Shown: in pieces, positions 54,108 to 62,086 of the stretch
Layout: each line of letters starts with the position of its first letter
How positions within the stretch are numbered: the stretch's first letter is position 1
From: Flavobacterium sp. N502540
GTDB taxonomy: Bacteria; Bacteroidota; Bacteroidia; Flavobacteriales; Flavobacteriaceae
DNA: 64,000 nucleotides
NCBI RefSeq assembly: GCF_025947365.1
Contig: NZ_CP110012.1
Span: forward strand, 1,302,001 to 1,366,000
Direction: 5' to 3'
Made by a program: the position numbers and the translations under genes
Notes under the pieces: model-generated
Databases searched by the model: none
Told to the model about the DNA's origin: nothing
What the model saw: only the letters and a program-made list of their open reading frames with translations

Positions 54108-55742
54108 ATGAAATTAAAATTTTACATATTTTTATTTTTACTTTCCTCAGCTGTTTTTGCGCAACAAAAACAAGTTGAGACAAGCATTGATACTACAAAA
54201 AATAAAATTGGTGCCGAATTTAAACTAACTCTTAAAACAGTTGTAAGTTCAAAATCTAAGGTTGTTTTTCCTAAACTAAAAAACATTGGTCCGTTAGAGG
54301 TTATTCAATCCTATCCTATCGACACTGTTAAGAAAAATGACACTTACGAACTGATTAAAAAATACGGATTAACCCAATTTGATTCCGGAAAATATACTAT
54401 TCCGTCTATTAAAATTTTAATTGACAAGAAACCATACGCAACAGATTCTATTCGCGTTGAAGTGGCCAATGTAAAAGTCGATACCTTACAGCAAAAAATG
54501 TATGACATCAAAGACATTACTCCCGCAGACAATGGGATTGGTGACTGGTGGATTTATGTTTTAATTCTGATTGTAATTCTTGCCATCGGGGCTTTTGTTT
54601 ATTGGTATCTTAAGAAACATCAAAAGAAAAAGATAGAAGAGGAAGTTTACAAAACTCCTATAGAAAAAGCGACAAGTTTATTGAACAATCTGGAGCAAAA
54701 AGAACTGGTACAAAAAGGAGAAATTAAAGAATACTACAGTGAATTGACGGATATCGCCCGAAACTACATCGAGGAGGCAATTCATATTCCGGCAATGGAA
54801 AGCACCACTTCTGAATTGATTCAGGCCATCAGAACTGCTTCTACCAAAAAGAAGATGACTTTAACACCGGAAACCGTTGAAAACTTAGAACGTGTTTTAC
54901 GCCAGGCGGATTTGGTAAAATTTGCAAAATCCAAACCTTTAGAGTTCGAAATTACAGAAGACCGAAATAAAATTCAGAAAGTAATCCTGACACTTGATAA
55001 TGCTATTCCAACCGAAGTACCGGTAGAAGAAGAAGATCAATTGTTGAACGAAGCACAAAAACAAAAACAGATAAAACTTCAGTTGTTGAAGAAACGCAAC
55101 AAACGTATTGCGATCTCAGTAGGATCTGTTTTATTTTTACTGATTGCCACTACCGCCTTCTTTATCGTTACAAAAGGTTTTAACTATGTAAAAGATAATG
55201 TAATCGGTCATCCTTCAAAAGAATTACTAGAAGGGGAATGGGTAAAAAGTGAGTACGGAAACCCGGGCATCCTGATTGAAACCCCAAAGGTTTTAAAACG
55301 TATGGATACTCAAAAAGTCCTTCCGAAAGAAACCATGGCCCTAATCAAAGAAATGCAGCTTTTCGCTTACGGAAGCATGGTTGGAAACTTCTACGTAACC
55401 GTTTCTACCAGTAAGTTTAAGAATCCTGTAGAGCTTGACTTAGCCAAAGCATTAGAAGGTTCTTTAAAAGTTATTGAAGCTCAGGGCGGACAAAATATTA
55501 TTGTGAAACAAGAAGATTTTCAAACCAATGAAGGCGTTCAGGGACTAAAAGGATACGGAACCATGACCGTTTTCAATCCGATTGACAAAACAAGTACGAA
55601 AGCATATTATGAACTTTTACTTTTTAAACAAGATCAGGGATTACAACAGATCTTGATTTTACACGAAGAAGGAGACACCTATGCCAATGATATTACAACC
55701 AGAATATTAAATTCTGTAGAACTTAGAAAAGCGAGTAACTAA
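54108..55742 (+). CDS. DUF4381-like Bat-operon protein fused to a second C-terminal domain (544 aa)
   Basis: Signal peptide (MKLKFYIFLFLLSSAVFA) and an Ig-like N-terminal part (about 20-125, similar in position to the first BatD domain), a transmembrane helix (148-168, IYVLILIVILAIGAFVYWYL), a cytoplasmic helical segment (175-325) with TDIARNYIEEAIHIPAMESTTSELIQAI, a second helix (333-354), and about 190 outer residues (GEWVKSEYGNPGILIETPKVLKRMD) of unidentified fold. The helical part matches DUF4381, normal in Bat operons. The C-terminal domain is additional to what I expect. One base overlaps with batA. Confidence 0.85.
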   Translation: MKLKFYIFLFLLSSAVFAQQKQVETSIDTTKNKIGAEFKLTLKTVVSSKSKVVFPKLKNIGPLEVIQSYPIDTVKKNDTYELIKKYGLTQFDSGKYTIPSIKILIDKKPYATDSIRVEVANVKVDTLQQKMYDIKDITPADNGIGDWWIYVLILIVILAIGAFVYWYLKKHQKKKIEEEVYKTPIEKATSLLNNLEQKELVQKGEIKEYYSELTDIARNYIEEAIHIPAMESTTSELIQAIRTASTKKKMTLTPETVENLERVLRQADLVKFAKSKPLEFEITEDRNKIQKVILTLDNAIPTEVPVEEEDQLLNEAQKQKQIKLQLLKKRNKRIAISVGSVLFLLIATTAFFIVTKGFNYVKDNVIGHPSKELLEGEWVKSEYGNPGILIETPKVLKRMDTQKVLPKETMALIKEMQLFAYGSMVGNFYVTVSTSKFKNPVELDLAKALEGSLKVIEAQGGQNIIVKQEDFQTNEGVQGLKGYGTMTVFNPIDKTSTKAYYELLLFKQDQGLQQILILHEEGDTYANDITTRILNSVELRKASN

Positions 55743-56743
55743 TGGATAAGATAACTTTTTTAAATCCGGAATTTTTTTGGTTGTTTCTGTTAATCCCAAT
55801 TGCGATCGCTTGGTTTTTCTGGAAACGCAACCAGCAATCGGCGACTTTAAAAATGAGTTCAACTCAGGGTTTCAAAAACAGCGAATCGCTATTGACCAAA
55901 TTAAAACCTTGTTTATATGTTTTCAGGATTATCGCTTTAAGCGCTTTAATTATTGCCTTAGCGAGACCAAGAACAGTAGACATCAGTAATCAGACCAAGA
56001 CCACAAAAGGGATTGATATCGTAATGGCAATTGACGTTTCGGGAAGTATGCTCGCCAAAGATTTAAAGCCAAATCGTATGGAAGCTTTAAAAAGAGTAGC
56101 GGCAGATTTTGTTGAGGAAAGACCTAACGACAGAATTGGATTGGTTTTATATGCCTCAGAAGCTTATACCAAAACTCCTGTTACAAGCGATAAAGCTATT
56201 ATCCTAGAAGCTATCAAAGGAATCAAATACGATACGGTGCTGCAAGACGGAACGGGAATTGGAATGGGATTGGCAACCGCTGTAAATCGTTTAAAAGACA
56301 GTAAAGCAAAAAGCCGTGTGATTATTTTGATGACTGATGGAGTAAACAATGCCGGTTTTATCGAGCCAGAAACTGCTTCTGACATTGCGAAACAATACGG
56401 AATAAAGGTGTACACGATCGGAATTGGTACCAACGGAATGGCTCCGTCCCCATACGCATACGCACCAAACGGAGGTTTCCTTTTTAAAATGCAAAAAGTA
56501 GAAATCGACGAACAATTGATGAAAAGTATTGCCCGTAAAACAGACGGAACCTACTTTAGAGCTACGAGCAACGATCGATTAGCCGAAATATACAGTGCCA
56601 TCAATAAACTCGAAACTACCGAAATACAGGAACTAAAATTCTACGATTACGACGAAAAGTACCGAGTATTTGTTTTACTTGCCGCCTTTTTGTTAGTATT
56701 GGAAGTAGGATTAAGAAATACAGTTTACAGAAGCTTTATATAA
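55742..56743 (+). CDS. batA: VWA-domain protein BatA
   Basis: A 333-residue membrane protein: two N-terminal helices (FFWLFLLIPIAIAWFF and LYVFRIIALSALIIALA), then a von Willebrand A domain with the MIDAS motif DVSGS (D98, S100, S102), the threonine in DGTGIGMGLA and the aspartate in MTDGVNN, and a C-terminal helix (VFVLLAAFLLVLEVGL). Its ATG shares one base with the stop codon of the upstream gene (TAATG), so translation is coupled. Bat proteins were first linked to aerotolerance in Bacteroides fragilis; the exact function is unknown. Confidence 0.95.
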   Translation: MDKITFLNPEFFWLFLLIPIAIAWFFWKRNQQSATLKMSSTQGFKNSESLLTKLKPCLYVFRIIALSALIIALARPRTVDISNQTKTTKGIDIVMAIDVSGSMLAKDLKPNRMEALKRVAADFVEERPNDRIGLVLYASEAYTKTPVTSDKAIILEAIKGIKYDTVLQDGTGIGMGLATAVNRLKDSKAKSRVIILMTDGVNNAGFIEPETASDIAKQYGIKVYTIGIGTNGMAPSPYAYAPNGGFLFKMQKVEIDEQLMKSIARKTDGTYFRATSNDRLAEIYSAINKLETTEIQELKFYDYDEKYRVFVLLAAFLLVLEVGLRNTVYRSFI

Positions 56744-56750
56744 TATTTTA

Positions 56751-56797
56751 GTCGCAGTCACAGTTTTCAGTTTACAGCTGAAAACTGTGACTGCGAC
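56751..56797. repeat. 20-bp perfect inverted repeat between batA and batB
   Basis: GTCGCAGTCACAGTTTTCAG (56751-56770) and its exact complement CTGAAAACTGTGACTGCGAC (56778-56797) with a 7-base loop. A strong hairpin in the mRNA between the two genes, without a T-tract, so not a typical terminator. A piece of the same sequence (AACTGCGACTGAAAAC) recurs near 50892. Confidence 0.85.
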
Positions 56798-56816
56798 TGA
56801 GAACTAGAATCAAAAA

Positions 56817-57851
56817 ATGGAATTAGACGAAAAAAAATATTTATACCTTTTATTCTTACTCCCGATTGTGGCGTGCATTTTTCTTTTTAATATGTATTGG
56901 AAAAAGAAAAAACAACGCGAATTTGGTGATCTTGAAATGGTAAAAAGGCTTAGCCCGGAGCGCTCTGTTTTTAAACCTGTCCTAAAATTATCGGTATTGC
57001 TTTTGGCACTTGCCTGTTTGATTATCGGATTGGTAAATCCAAAGATTGGGACTAAAATGGAAACCGTAAAACGGGAAGGAATCGATATTGTTTTTGCCGT
57101 TGACGTTTCAAAAAGTATGCTTGCCGAAGATGTGGCACCAAACCGTTTAGAGAAAAGTAAACAGCTGGTTTCTCAAATCATCAACAATTTAGGAAGTGAC
57201 CGAATCGGGATCGTAGCCTATGCCGGAAGTGCCTTTCCGGTTTTACCGATTACTTCCGATTATAGTGTTGCCAAAATGTTCCTGCAAAGCATGACTCCTG
57301 ATATGGTTTCTTCACAAGGAACTTCTTTGGATGAAGCCATCAGATTATCTTCCACTTATTTTGACGAAAAAAGCAAAACCAGTAAATTACTGATTCTGAT
57401 TTCTGACGGAGAAGACCACTCTGAAGGTGCTACAGCTGCTGCAGAGGAAGCCAATAAAATGGGAATGAAAATTATTACCATCGGTGTTGGAACTGAAAAA
57501 GGAGGTACCATTCCATTAAAAGAAAATGGCGTAGTCAGAGGTTATCAAAAAGACCAAAATGGACAAACCGTTACCACAAAATTAAATCAGGAAGATTTAA
57601 AAAATATTGCAAAAGCGACCAAAGGTGGTTATGTTTACGGCGGAAATACCAAAGAAGTTCTGGAATACATCAAGAATGCCTTAAATAATATTCAGAAAAC
57701 AGAATTCGAAGCGACTCAAATGGCCGATTTTCAATCGCAATTCCAGTGGTTCATCGGATTTGCTTTTCTGTTGTTGTTTTTAGACATTTTCCTTTTGGAA
57801 AGAAAAACAAACTGGATTAAAGAGTTGAATTTATTTAACGAAAAGAAATAA
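56817..57851 (+). CDS. batB: VWA-domain protein BatB
   Basis: A 344-residue relative of BatA: two N-terminal helices (YLYLLFLLPIVACIFLFNMY, LKLSVLLLALACLIIGL), a VWA domain with the MIDAS motif DVSKS (D96, S98, S100), the SQGTSLDEAIRL and ISDGEDH segments, and a C-terminal helix (FIGFAFLLLFLDIFLL). Batch-like pair of BatA; together they are thought to form a periplasmic assembly with BatC-E. Stop codon lies 42 bases before the batC ATG. Confidence 0.95.
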   Translation: MELDEKKYLYLLFLLPIVACIFLFNMYWKKKKQREFGDLEMVKRLSPERSVFKPVLKLSVLLLALACLIIGLVNPKIGTKMETVKREGIDIVFAVDVSKSMLAEDVAPNRLEKSKQLVSQIINNLGSDRIGIVAYAGSAFPVLPITSDYSVAKMFLQSMTPDMVSSQGTSLDEAIRLSSTYFDEKSKTSKLLILISDGEDHSEGATAAAEEANKMGMKIITIGVGTEKGGTIPLKENGVVRGYQKDQNGQTVTTKLNQEDLKNIAKATKGGYVYGGNTKEVLEYIKNALNNIQKTEFEATQMADFQSQFQWFIGFAFLLLFLDIFLLERKTNWIKELNLFNEKK

Positions 57852-57893
57852 TTGTTTCCCATAAAACCGGAAACAAAACATAAAAAAATTAGA

Positions 57894-58667
57894 ATGAAAA
57901 ATTTACTTCTTTATATTTTACTCACATTTTCTTTAGCAGTTTCTGCTCAGGAGAAAGACAAGACATTGCCTGAGGCCAATGAAGAATATAAGCAGAATAA
58001 ATTTACGGACGCAGAAGCCAATTACAGAATTTCAGAATCAAAATTCCCAAAACGCACTGCTGCTCCTTATAATCTGGGAAACACTATATACAAACAGAAT
58101 CAGGTTTCTGAGGCTAAGTTTGCTTACGCTAAAGCGATAAAAAATGCGAAAGCAAGACCTGATAAACACAAAGCATTTCACAATTTAGGGAATGTTTTTA
58201 TGAAAGAGAAAAATTATACACAGGCCGTTGAAGCTTACAAAGAAGCTTTGCGTAACGATCCTACCGATGATGAGACCCGTTACAATTATGCTTTGGCAAA
58301 ACAGAAACTAAAAGAAAATCCTCCGAAAAACGACAAAAACAAGGACAAGGATAAAGATAAAAAGAACGACAAAAAAGACGATCAGAAAAAAGACGGCGAC
58401 AACAAAGACAAAAAGGACGGAAAAGACGATCAGAAAAAAGACGACAAAGGCGATAAAGACAAGGATAAAAAAGACGGTAAAAATGACCCTAAGAAAGATG
58501 ACAAATCAGACAACAAAGGGGAGCCAAAACCAATGCCTGGAGGTATATCTAAAGAAAGAGTTCAGAATTTGCTGGATGCCGTGAACAACGAAGAAAAGAA
58601 AATTCAGGACAAAGTCAACGCTCAAAAAGTAAAAGGTAACCCGAAAAAAACAGAAAAAGACTGGTAG
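57894..58667 (+). CDS. batC: TPR protein BatC with K/D-rich tail
   Basis: Starts at the ATG at 57894 (MKNLLLYILLTFSLAVSAQ, signal peptide); the open frame further upstream begins at a TTG and is not used. Residues about 25-140 form TPR repeats (YKQNKFTDAEANYRISE; YNLGNTIYKQNQVSEAKFAYAKAI; HNLGNVFMKEKNYTQAVEAYKEALRNDP). Next comes a 65-residue block almost wholly of Lys, Asp and Asn (about 145-210), then a short GGISKERVQNLLDAVNNEEKKIQ tail. Part of the Bat operon. Confidence 0.92.
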   Translation: MKNLLLYILLTFSLAVSAQEKDKTLPEANEEYKQNKFTDAEANYRISESKFPKRTAAPYNLGNTIYKQNQVSEAKFAYAKAIKNAKARPDKHKAFHNLGNVFMKEKNYTQAVEAYKEALRNDPTDDETRYNYALAKQKLKENPPKNDKNKDKDKDKKNDKKDDQKKDGDNKDKKDGKDDQKKDDKGDKDKDKKDGKNDPKKDDKSDNKGEPKPMPGGISKERVQNLLDAVNNEEKKIQDKVNAQKVKGNPKKTEKDW

Positions 58668-58690
58668 GATTTTGAGGTTAACCGTTTATT

Positions 58691-58759
58691 CGTTTAACTG
58701 TTAATTCGGACAAAAAGCAAAACTGTAGAAAAACGATTCAACAAATTACCAATTAAACG
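58691..58759. repeat. CGTTTAACTGTTAATT imperfect inverted repeat
   Basis: CGTTTAACTGTTAATTC (58691-58707) pairs, with two to three mismatches, with AAATTACCAATTAAACG (58743-58759). A direct repeat AACGATTCAAC is also present twice (58732 and 58756 region). Gap between batC and batD. Confidence 0.6.
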
Positions 58760-58788
58760 ATTCAACATAAAAAAAGATTAAACAAGTA

Positions 58789-60543
58789 ATGAAAAGATAT
58801 TTAATTCTATTACTATTCACTTTTCAGGGGCTTATGGCTCAAGTTCAATTTGAAGCCAAAGTAAGCAAGAATACGCTTGGAGTAAACGAAAGGCTTCGTA
58901 TTGACTTCATCATGAATGTTGATGGGGACAACTTTGACCAGCCTTCTTTTGATGGTTTTAAAGTTGTAGCCGGACCAAGCCAGCAAATAAGTCAGTCCTG
59001 GATTAATGGAAGAAGTTCTTTTCAAAAAATCTATTCTTATATCTTACAGCCCGACCACAAAGGGACGGTAACAATCAAACAAGCCGCTATTGAATACAAT
59101 GGTCAGATCTACAAAACGGCACCTTTAAAAATTGTGGTAACCAATGCCGTTGCACAGGAAAGAGACCCGAATGACAGACCTCAAGGATCAAGTACAGGTG
59201 ATGAAATGCTGCATCTTGTAGCCGAAATTTCAAAAACAAATCCGTATTTGAACGAACCGATAACTGTTGTTTACAAACTGTATTTCAACTATATCAATGT
59301 AACCGGGTTCAAAGAGTTGGCTAAACCTAAATACAACGACTTCTGGAATCAGAATATCGATATCAAACAACTTGCAGTTGAACAGGGAAGTTATCAAGGG
59401 CAAAGATGTTATTATGTAGTCTTGAAAAAGACCATTTTGTATCCTCAAAAATCAGGCAGACTTACTATTGAACCACTTTCACTGGACATAGGCGTGCAAT
59501 TGCCTACCAACCGTCGTGATATGTTTGGCCAGATGATTGTAAGCGACGACAACAAAGTGGTTTCGGCCGGAGCCAAAACAATCAACGTTCGACCTTTACC
59601 GGAAGCTACCAAACCTGAAGGTTTTGGCGGCGCTGTAGGTAAATTTAATTTTACGGTTACCCCTTCTAAAACAACCTTAAAGAGCGGAGAAAGTCTTGAT
59701 TTGTTTGTGAGCGCAGCCGGAAACGGAAATATGAAATTGTTTACTTTACCAAAACCTGTCGTTCCTAATGCCTTAGAGATGTACGATCCGGTTCACGATG
59801 AAAAAGTAACCACATCACTTTCGGGAATGTCCGGAAAAATAAGCGACAAGTACACCATTATTCCGCAGTACAAAGGAAAATACGCAATCAAACCCATGCA
59901 GTTTTCTTATTTTGATTTGAGCACAGGTTCGTACAAAACGATCACTTCACAGGAAATCATGATTGACGTTTTAGACGGTCCAATGCCATCTGCGGCAAAT
60001 GCCCCTGCTCATGCAGCTACAAATACAATTGCAAAAGCAGAACAGTTTAAGTACATCAAACCTAAAACCACTTTAGTTTCGATCGCTAAAAATGATTTTT
60101 ACGGCTCTAATTTATATTACGCCCTATTGTATCTGCCTTTCGTAATTCTGCCAATCATTATTCTGGCTAAGAAAAGAAAAGAAGCAATTGACGGTGACGT
60201 TACCGGAAACCGTATTAAAATGAACAATAAGCTGGCGAAGAAATATCTATCGGAAGCTAAAAAACAACTTAACAACAAAGAACCGTTTTATATTGCTCTG
60301 GAAAAAGCGATGCACAATTTCCTAAAAGCGAAACTGCATATCGAAACTTCAGAAATGAGTAAAGATAATATTAGCGACTTACTGCTGTCCAGAAATGCCA
60401 ACCCGGAATCGGTTCAAAGTTTTATTAATCTGACTGAAAACTGTGAATTTGCGAGATATGCTCCGGCATCGAGTACATCAATCCAACAGGATTTTGATAA
60501 AGCTGTTCTGATCATTTCGGACTTAGAGAAACAAATCGTTTAA
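58789..60543 (+). CDS. batD: Oxygen-tolerance protein BatD
   Basis: A 584-residue periplasmic protein with signal peptide (MKRYLILLLFTFQGLMAQ), Ig-like domains (VQFEAKVSKNTLGVNERLRIDFIMNVDGDNFDQPSF, then EISKTNPYLNEPITVVYKLYFNY, then FNFTVTPSKTTLKSGESLDLFVSAAGNGNMKLF), one transmembrane helix near 443-462 (LYYALLYLPFVILPIIIL), and a cytoplasmic helical tail (AKKYLSEAKKQLNNKEPFYIALEKAMHNFLKAKL). This is the normal BatD layout and length. Confidence 0.93.
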   Translation: MKRYLILLLFTFQGLMAQVQFEAKVSKNTLGVNERLRIDFIMNVDGDNFDQPSFDGFKVVAGPSQQISQSWINGRSSFQKIYSYILQPDHKGTVTIKQAAIEYNGQIYKTAPLKIVVTNAVAQERDPNDRPQGSSTGDEMLHLVAEISKTNPYLNEPITVVYKLYFNYINVTGFKELAKPKYNDFWNQNIDIKQLAVEQGSYQGQRCYYVVLKKTILYPQKSGRLTIEPLSLDIGVQLPTNRRDMFGQMIVSDDNKVVSAGAKTINVRPLPEATKPEGFGGAVGKFNFTVTPSKTTLKSGESLDLFVSAAGNGNMKLFTLPKPVVPNALEMYDPVHDEKVTTSLSGMSGKISDKYTIIPQYKGKYAIKPMQFSYFDLSTGSYKTITSQEIMIDVLDGPMPSAANAPAHAATNTIAKAEQFKYIKPKTTLVSIAKNDFYGSNLYYALLYLPFVILPIIILAKKRKEAIDGDVTGNRIKMNNKLAKKYLSEAKKQLNNKEPFYIALEKAMHNFLKAKLHIETSEMSKDNISDLLLSRNANPESVQSFINLTENCEFARYAPASSTSIQQDFDKAVLIISDLEKQIV

Positions 60544-60555
60544 ACTTAAAAAATC

Positions 60556-60588
60556 AAACCCGACAGGTTTTAAAAATCTGTCGGGTTT
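60556..60588. repeat. AAACCCGACAG inverted repeat between batD and batE
   Basis: AAACCCGACAG (60556-60566) / CTGTCGGGTTT (60578-60588), 11-base AT-rich loop. A conspicuous GC-rich hairpin in the bat mRNA. A word of this type (AACCCGACAGG with complementary ACCTGTCGGG) is a familiar dispersed element in Bacteroidota genomes as I recall, so it is unlikely to be unique here. Confidence 0.8.
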
Positions 60589-60600
60589 ACCGACAATAAG

Positions 60601-61347
60601 ATGAAAAACATAGTATATCTTTTCTTACTAATCACTCAGATTTTCTTTGCTCAAAGCAGCTTTGAAAAAGGAAATGCGCTATATCAAAAAGGGCAATATC
60701 AGCAAGCGGTTGATGTTTATGAAAGTATTATCAAAGAAGACAAACAGCAATCGGCAGAATTGTATTTTAATTTAGGGAACAGTTACTATAAATTAAACAA
60801 AGTAGCTCCTTCGATATATAATTACGAAAAGGCACTGGTTTTAAAACCACATGATTCGGAGACCTTAAACAACTTAAAATTTGCAAAAAAACTAACCATC
60901 GATGAAATTAAAGAAGTCCCAAAAGTAGGTTTTGCAAAACTGATTCAGAATTTTACCGGAATCTTCGATTACAACACCTGGGCAATAATTTCTATCGCAA
61001 TCGCATTTGCTTTTTTACTGACTTTTATCGGATATTATTTCTCACAGCTTACTCTTTCGAAAAGAATTTATTTCATTGGAATGTTTGTTCTTTTGATTGC
61101 TTTGCTTTTAAGTGTTTCAGCGGGAATGTCTGAAAAAAATCATTTTGATAACGACCGTCCTGCAATTGTTTTTGCCGAATTAAGTGAAGTTCGCAGCGAA
61201 CCTCAAAAAGCAGGTTCTGCAATTATTTTACTGCACGAAGGAGCCAAAGTATATGTTTTGGAAACTGTTGGAGGCTGGAAAAAAATAGAATTAACCGATG
61301 GAACAGAAGGCTGGATTGATGCCTCGACCATTCGGGAAGTAAAATAA
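60601..61347 (+). CDS. batE: TPR and SH3-domain protein BatE
   Basis: The last Bat gene. A 248-residue protein: signal peptide (MKNIVYLFLLITQIFFAQ), three TPR units (FEKGNALYQKGQYQQAVDVYESII; AELYFNLGNSYYKLNKVAPSIYNYEKALVLKPHDSETL), two transmembrane helices (WAIISIAIAFAFLLTFIGYYF and IYFIGMFVLLIALLLSVSAG), and a C-terminal bacterial SH3 domain (residues about 190-245, VRSEPQKAGSAIILLHEGAKVYVLETVGGWKKIELTDGTEGWIDASTI). Followed by the operon terminator. Confidence 0.93.
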   Translation: MKNIVYLFLLITQIFFAQSSFEKGNALYQKGQYQQAVDVYESIIKEDKQQSAELYFNLGNSYYKLNKVAPSIYNYEKALVLKPHDSETLNNLKFAKKLTIDEIKEVPKVGFAKLIQNFTGIFDYNTWAIISIAIAFAFLLTFIGYYFSQLTLSKRIYFIGMFVLLIALLLSVSAGMSEKNHFDNDRPAIVFAELSEVRSEPQKAGSAIILLHEGAKVYVLETVGGWKKIELTDGTEGWIDASTIREVK

Positions 61348-61366
61348 ATCTTCGAAAAATCAAATA

Positions 61367-61412
61367 AAAAAATCCCAAATACCAATCTTAAAATGGCGTT
61401 TGGGATTTTTTT
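61367..61412. terminator. Terminator of the bat operon (bidirectional)
   Basis: Stem AAAAATCCCAAA / TTTGGGATTTTT (arms about 61367-61379 and 61399-61412), with the same AATCCCAAAT word as in the terminator at 46506-46552. It serves convergent transcription with the cyclo-ligase gene. Confidence 0.85.
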
Positions 61413-61516
61413 GTATGGGTATCAATCACTTCGAAATTACATCCATGACATAAGTAAACTTGAGTTTAAGACTACCCGAATCTTACGTTTGCTTATATCA
61501 AATTCTTCATTTACAA

Positions 61517-62086
61517 TTAAAAAGTGTAGATTTTTAAAGGCGTCACACAGTAATCCAGCTTCACATCTGATTCAAAGACATCCCCGATCTGATTTTCAGC
61601 TTCAAAGAAAGAAAGTCCAATCTTAATTATTTCGGGTTTACATTCTGACAGGAACTTATCGTAAAACCCTTTTCCGTATCCTACCCGATTTCCGAAGACA
61701 TCAAAAGCTAAAAGCGGTACAAAAACGACCTCTATAGTTTCAGAAGGAACTTGCAAACCATTTACCGGTTCAGGAATATTGTATTCATTCTTTCTGATTT
61801 TAGTATTATCGGTCAACAAAAAATGCGTCATACCACGAGTCTCAAAATCACTTTTTGAAACTACTATTTCTTTATCTTTTCCGGAAAGCAAATGTAATAC
61901 GTATTCTGTATTTACTTCCCGCTGTTCTTCAATCGGAAGAAAAACATGATAATAGGTTTTATCCCAAATGGGCAATTGGATTAAATTATTGGCAATAGCC
62001 AGACTTTTCTCTTCGAGATCATTTTCTGAAAGTTCTTTGCGAAGATTTTTATAGTGTAATCGTAATTCTTTTTTATTCGTCGGCAT
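61517..62086 (-). CDS. 5-formyltetrahydrofolate cyclo-ligase
   Basis: Converts 5-formyl-THF with ATP to 5,10-methenyl-THF, recycling a folate storage form. The 189 residues start at MPTNKKELRLHYKNLRKELS (62086); the longer frame to 62155 would overlap the next gene by 83 bases. Signature is GYGKGFYDKFLSE (about 123-135), with R-x-x-x-R-x-x-L-S at the N-terminus and VFVPLLAFD before it. It overlaps the end of the desuccinylase-family gene by 14 bases, so the two are coupled. Confidence 0.92.
   Translation of the reverse strand: MPTNKKELRLHYKNLRKELSENDLEEKSLAIANNLIQLPIWDKTYYHVFLPIEEQREVNTEYVLHLLSGKDKEIVVSKSDFETRGMTHFLLTDNTKIRKNEYNIPEPVNGLQVPSETIEVVFVPLLAFDVFGNRVGYGKGFYDKFLSECKPEIIKIGLSFFEAENQIGDVFESDVKLDYCVTPLKIYTF

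Noticed and set aside
56751..56797. Intrinsic terminator between batA and batB
   Set aside because: The stem is strong but there is no T-tract and the genes on both sides belong to one conserved operon; kept as a repeat.
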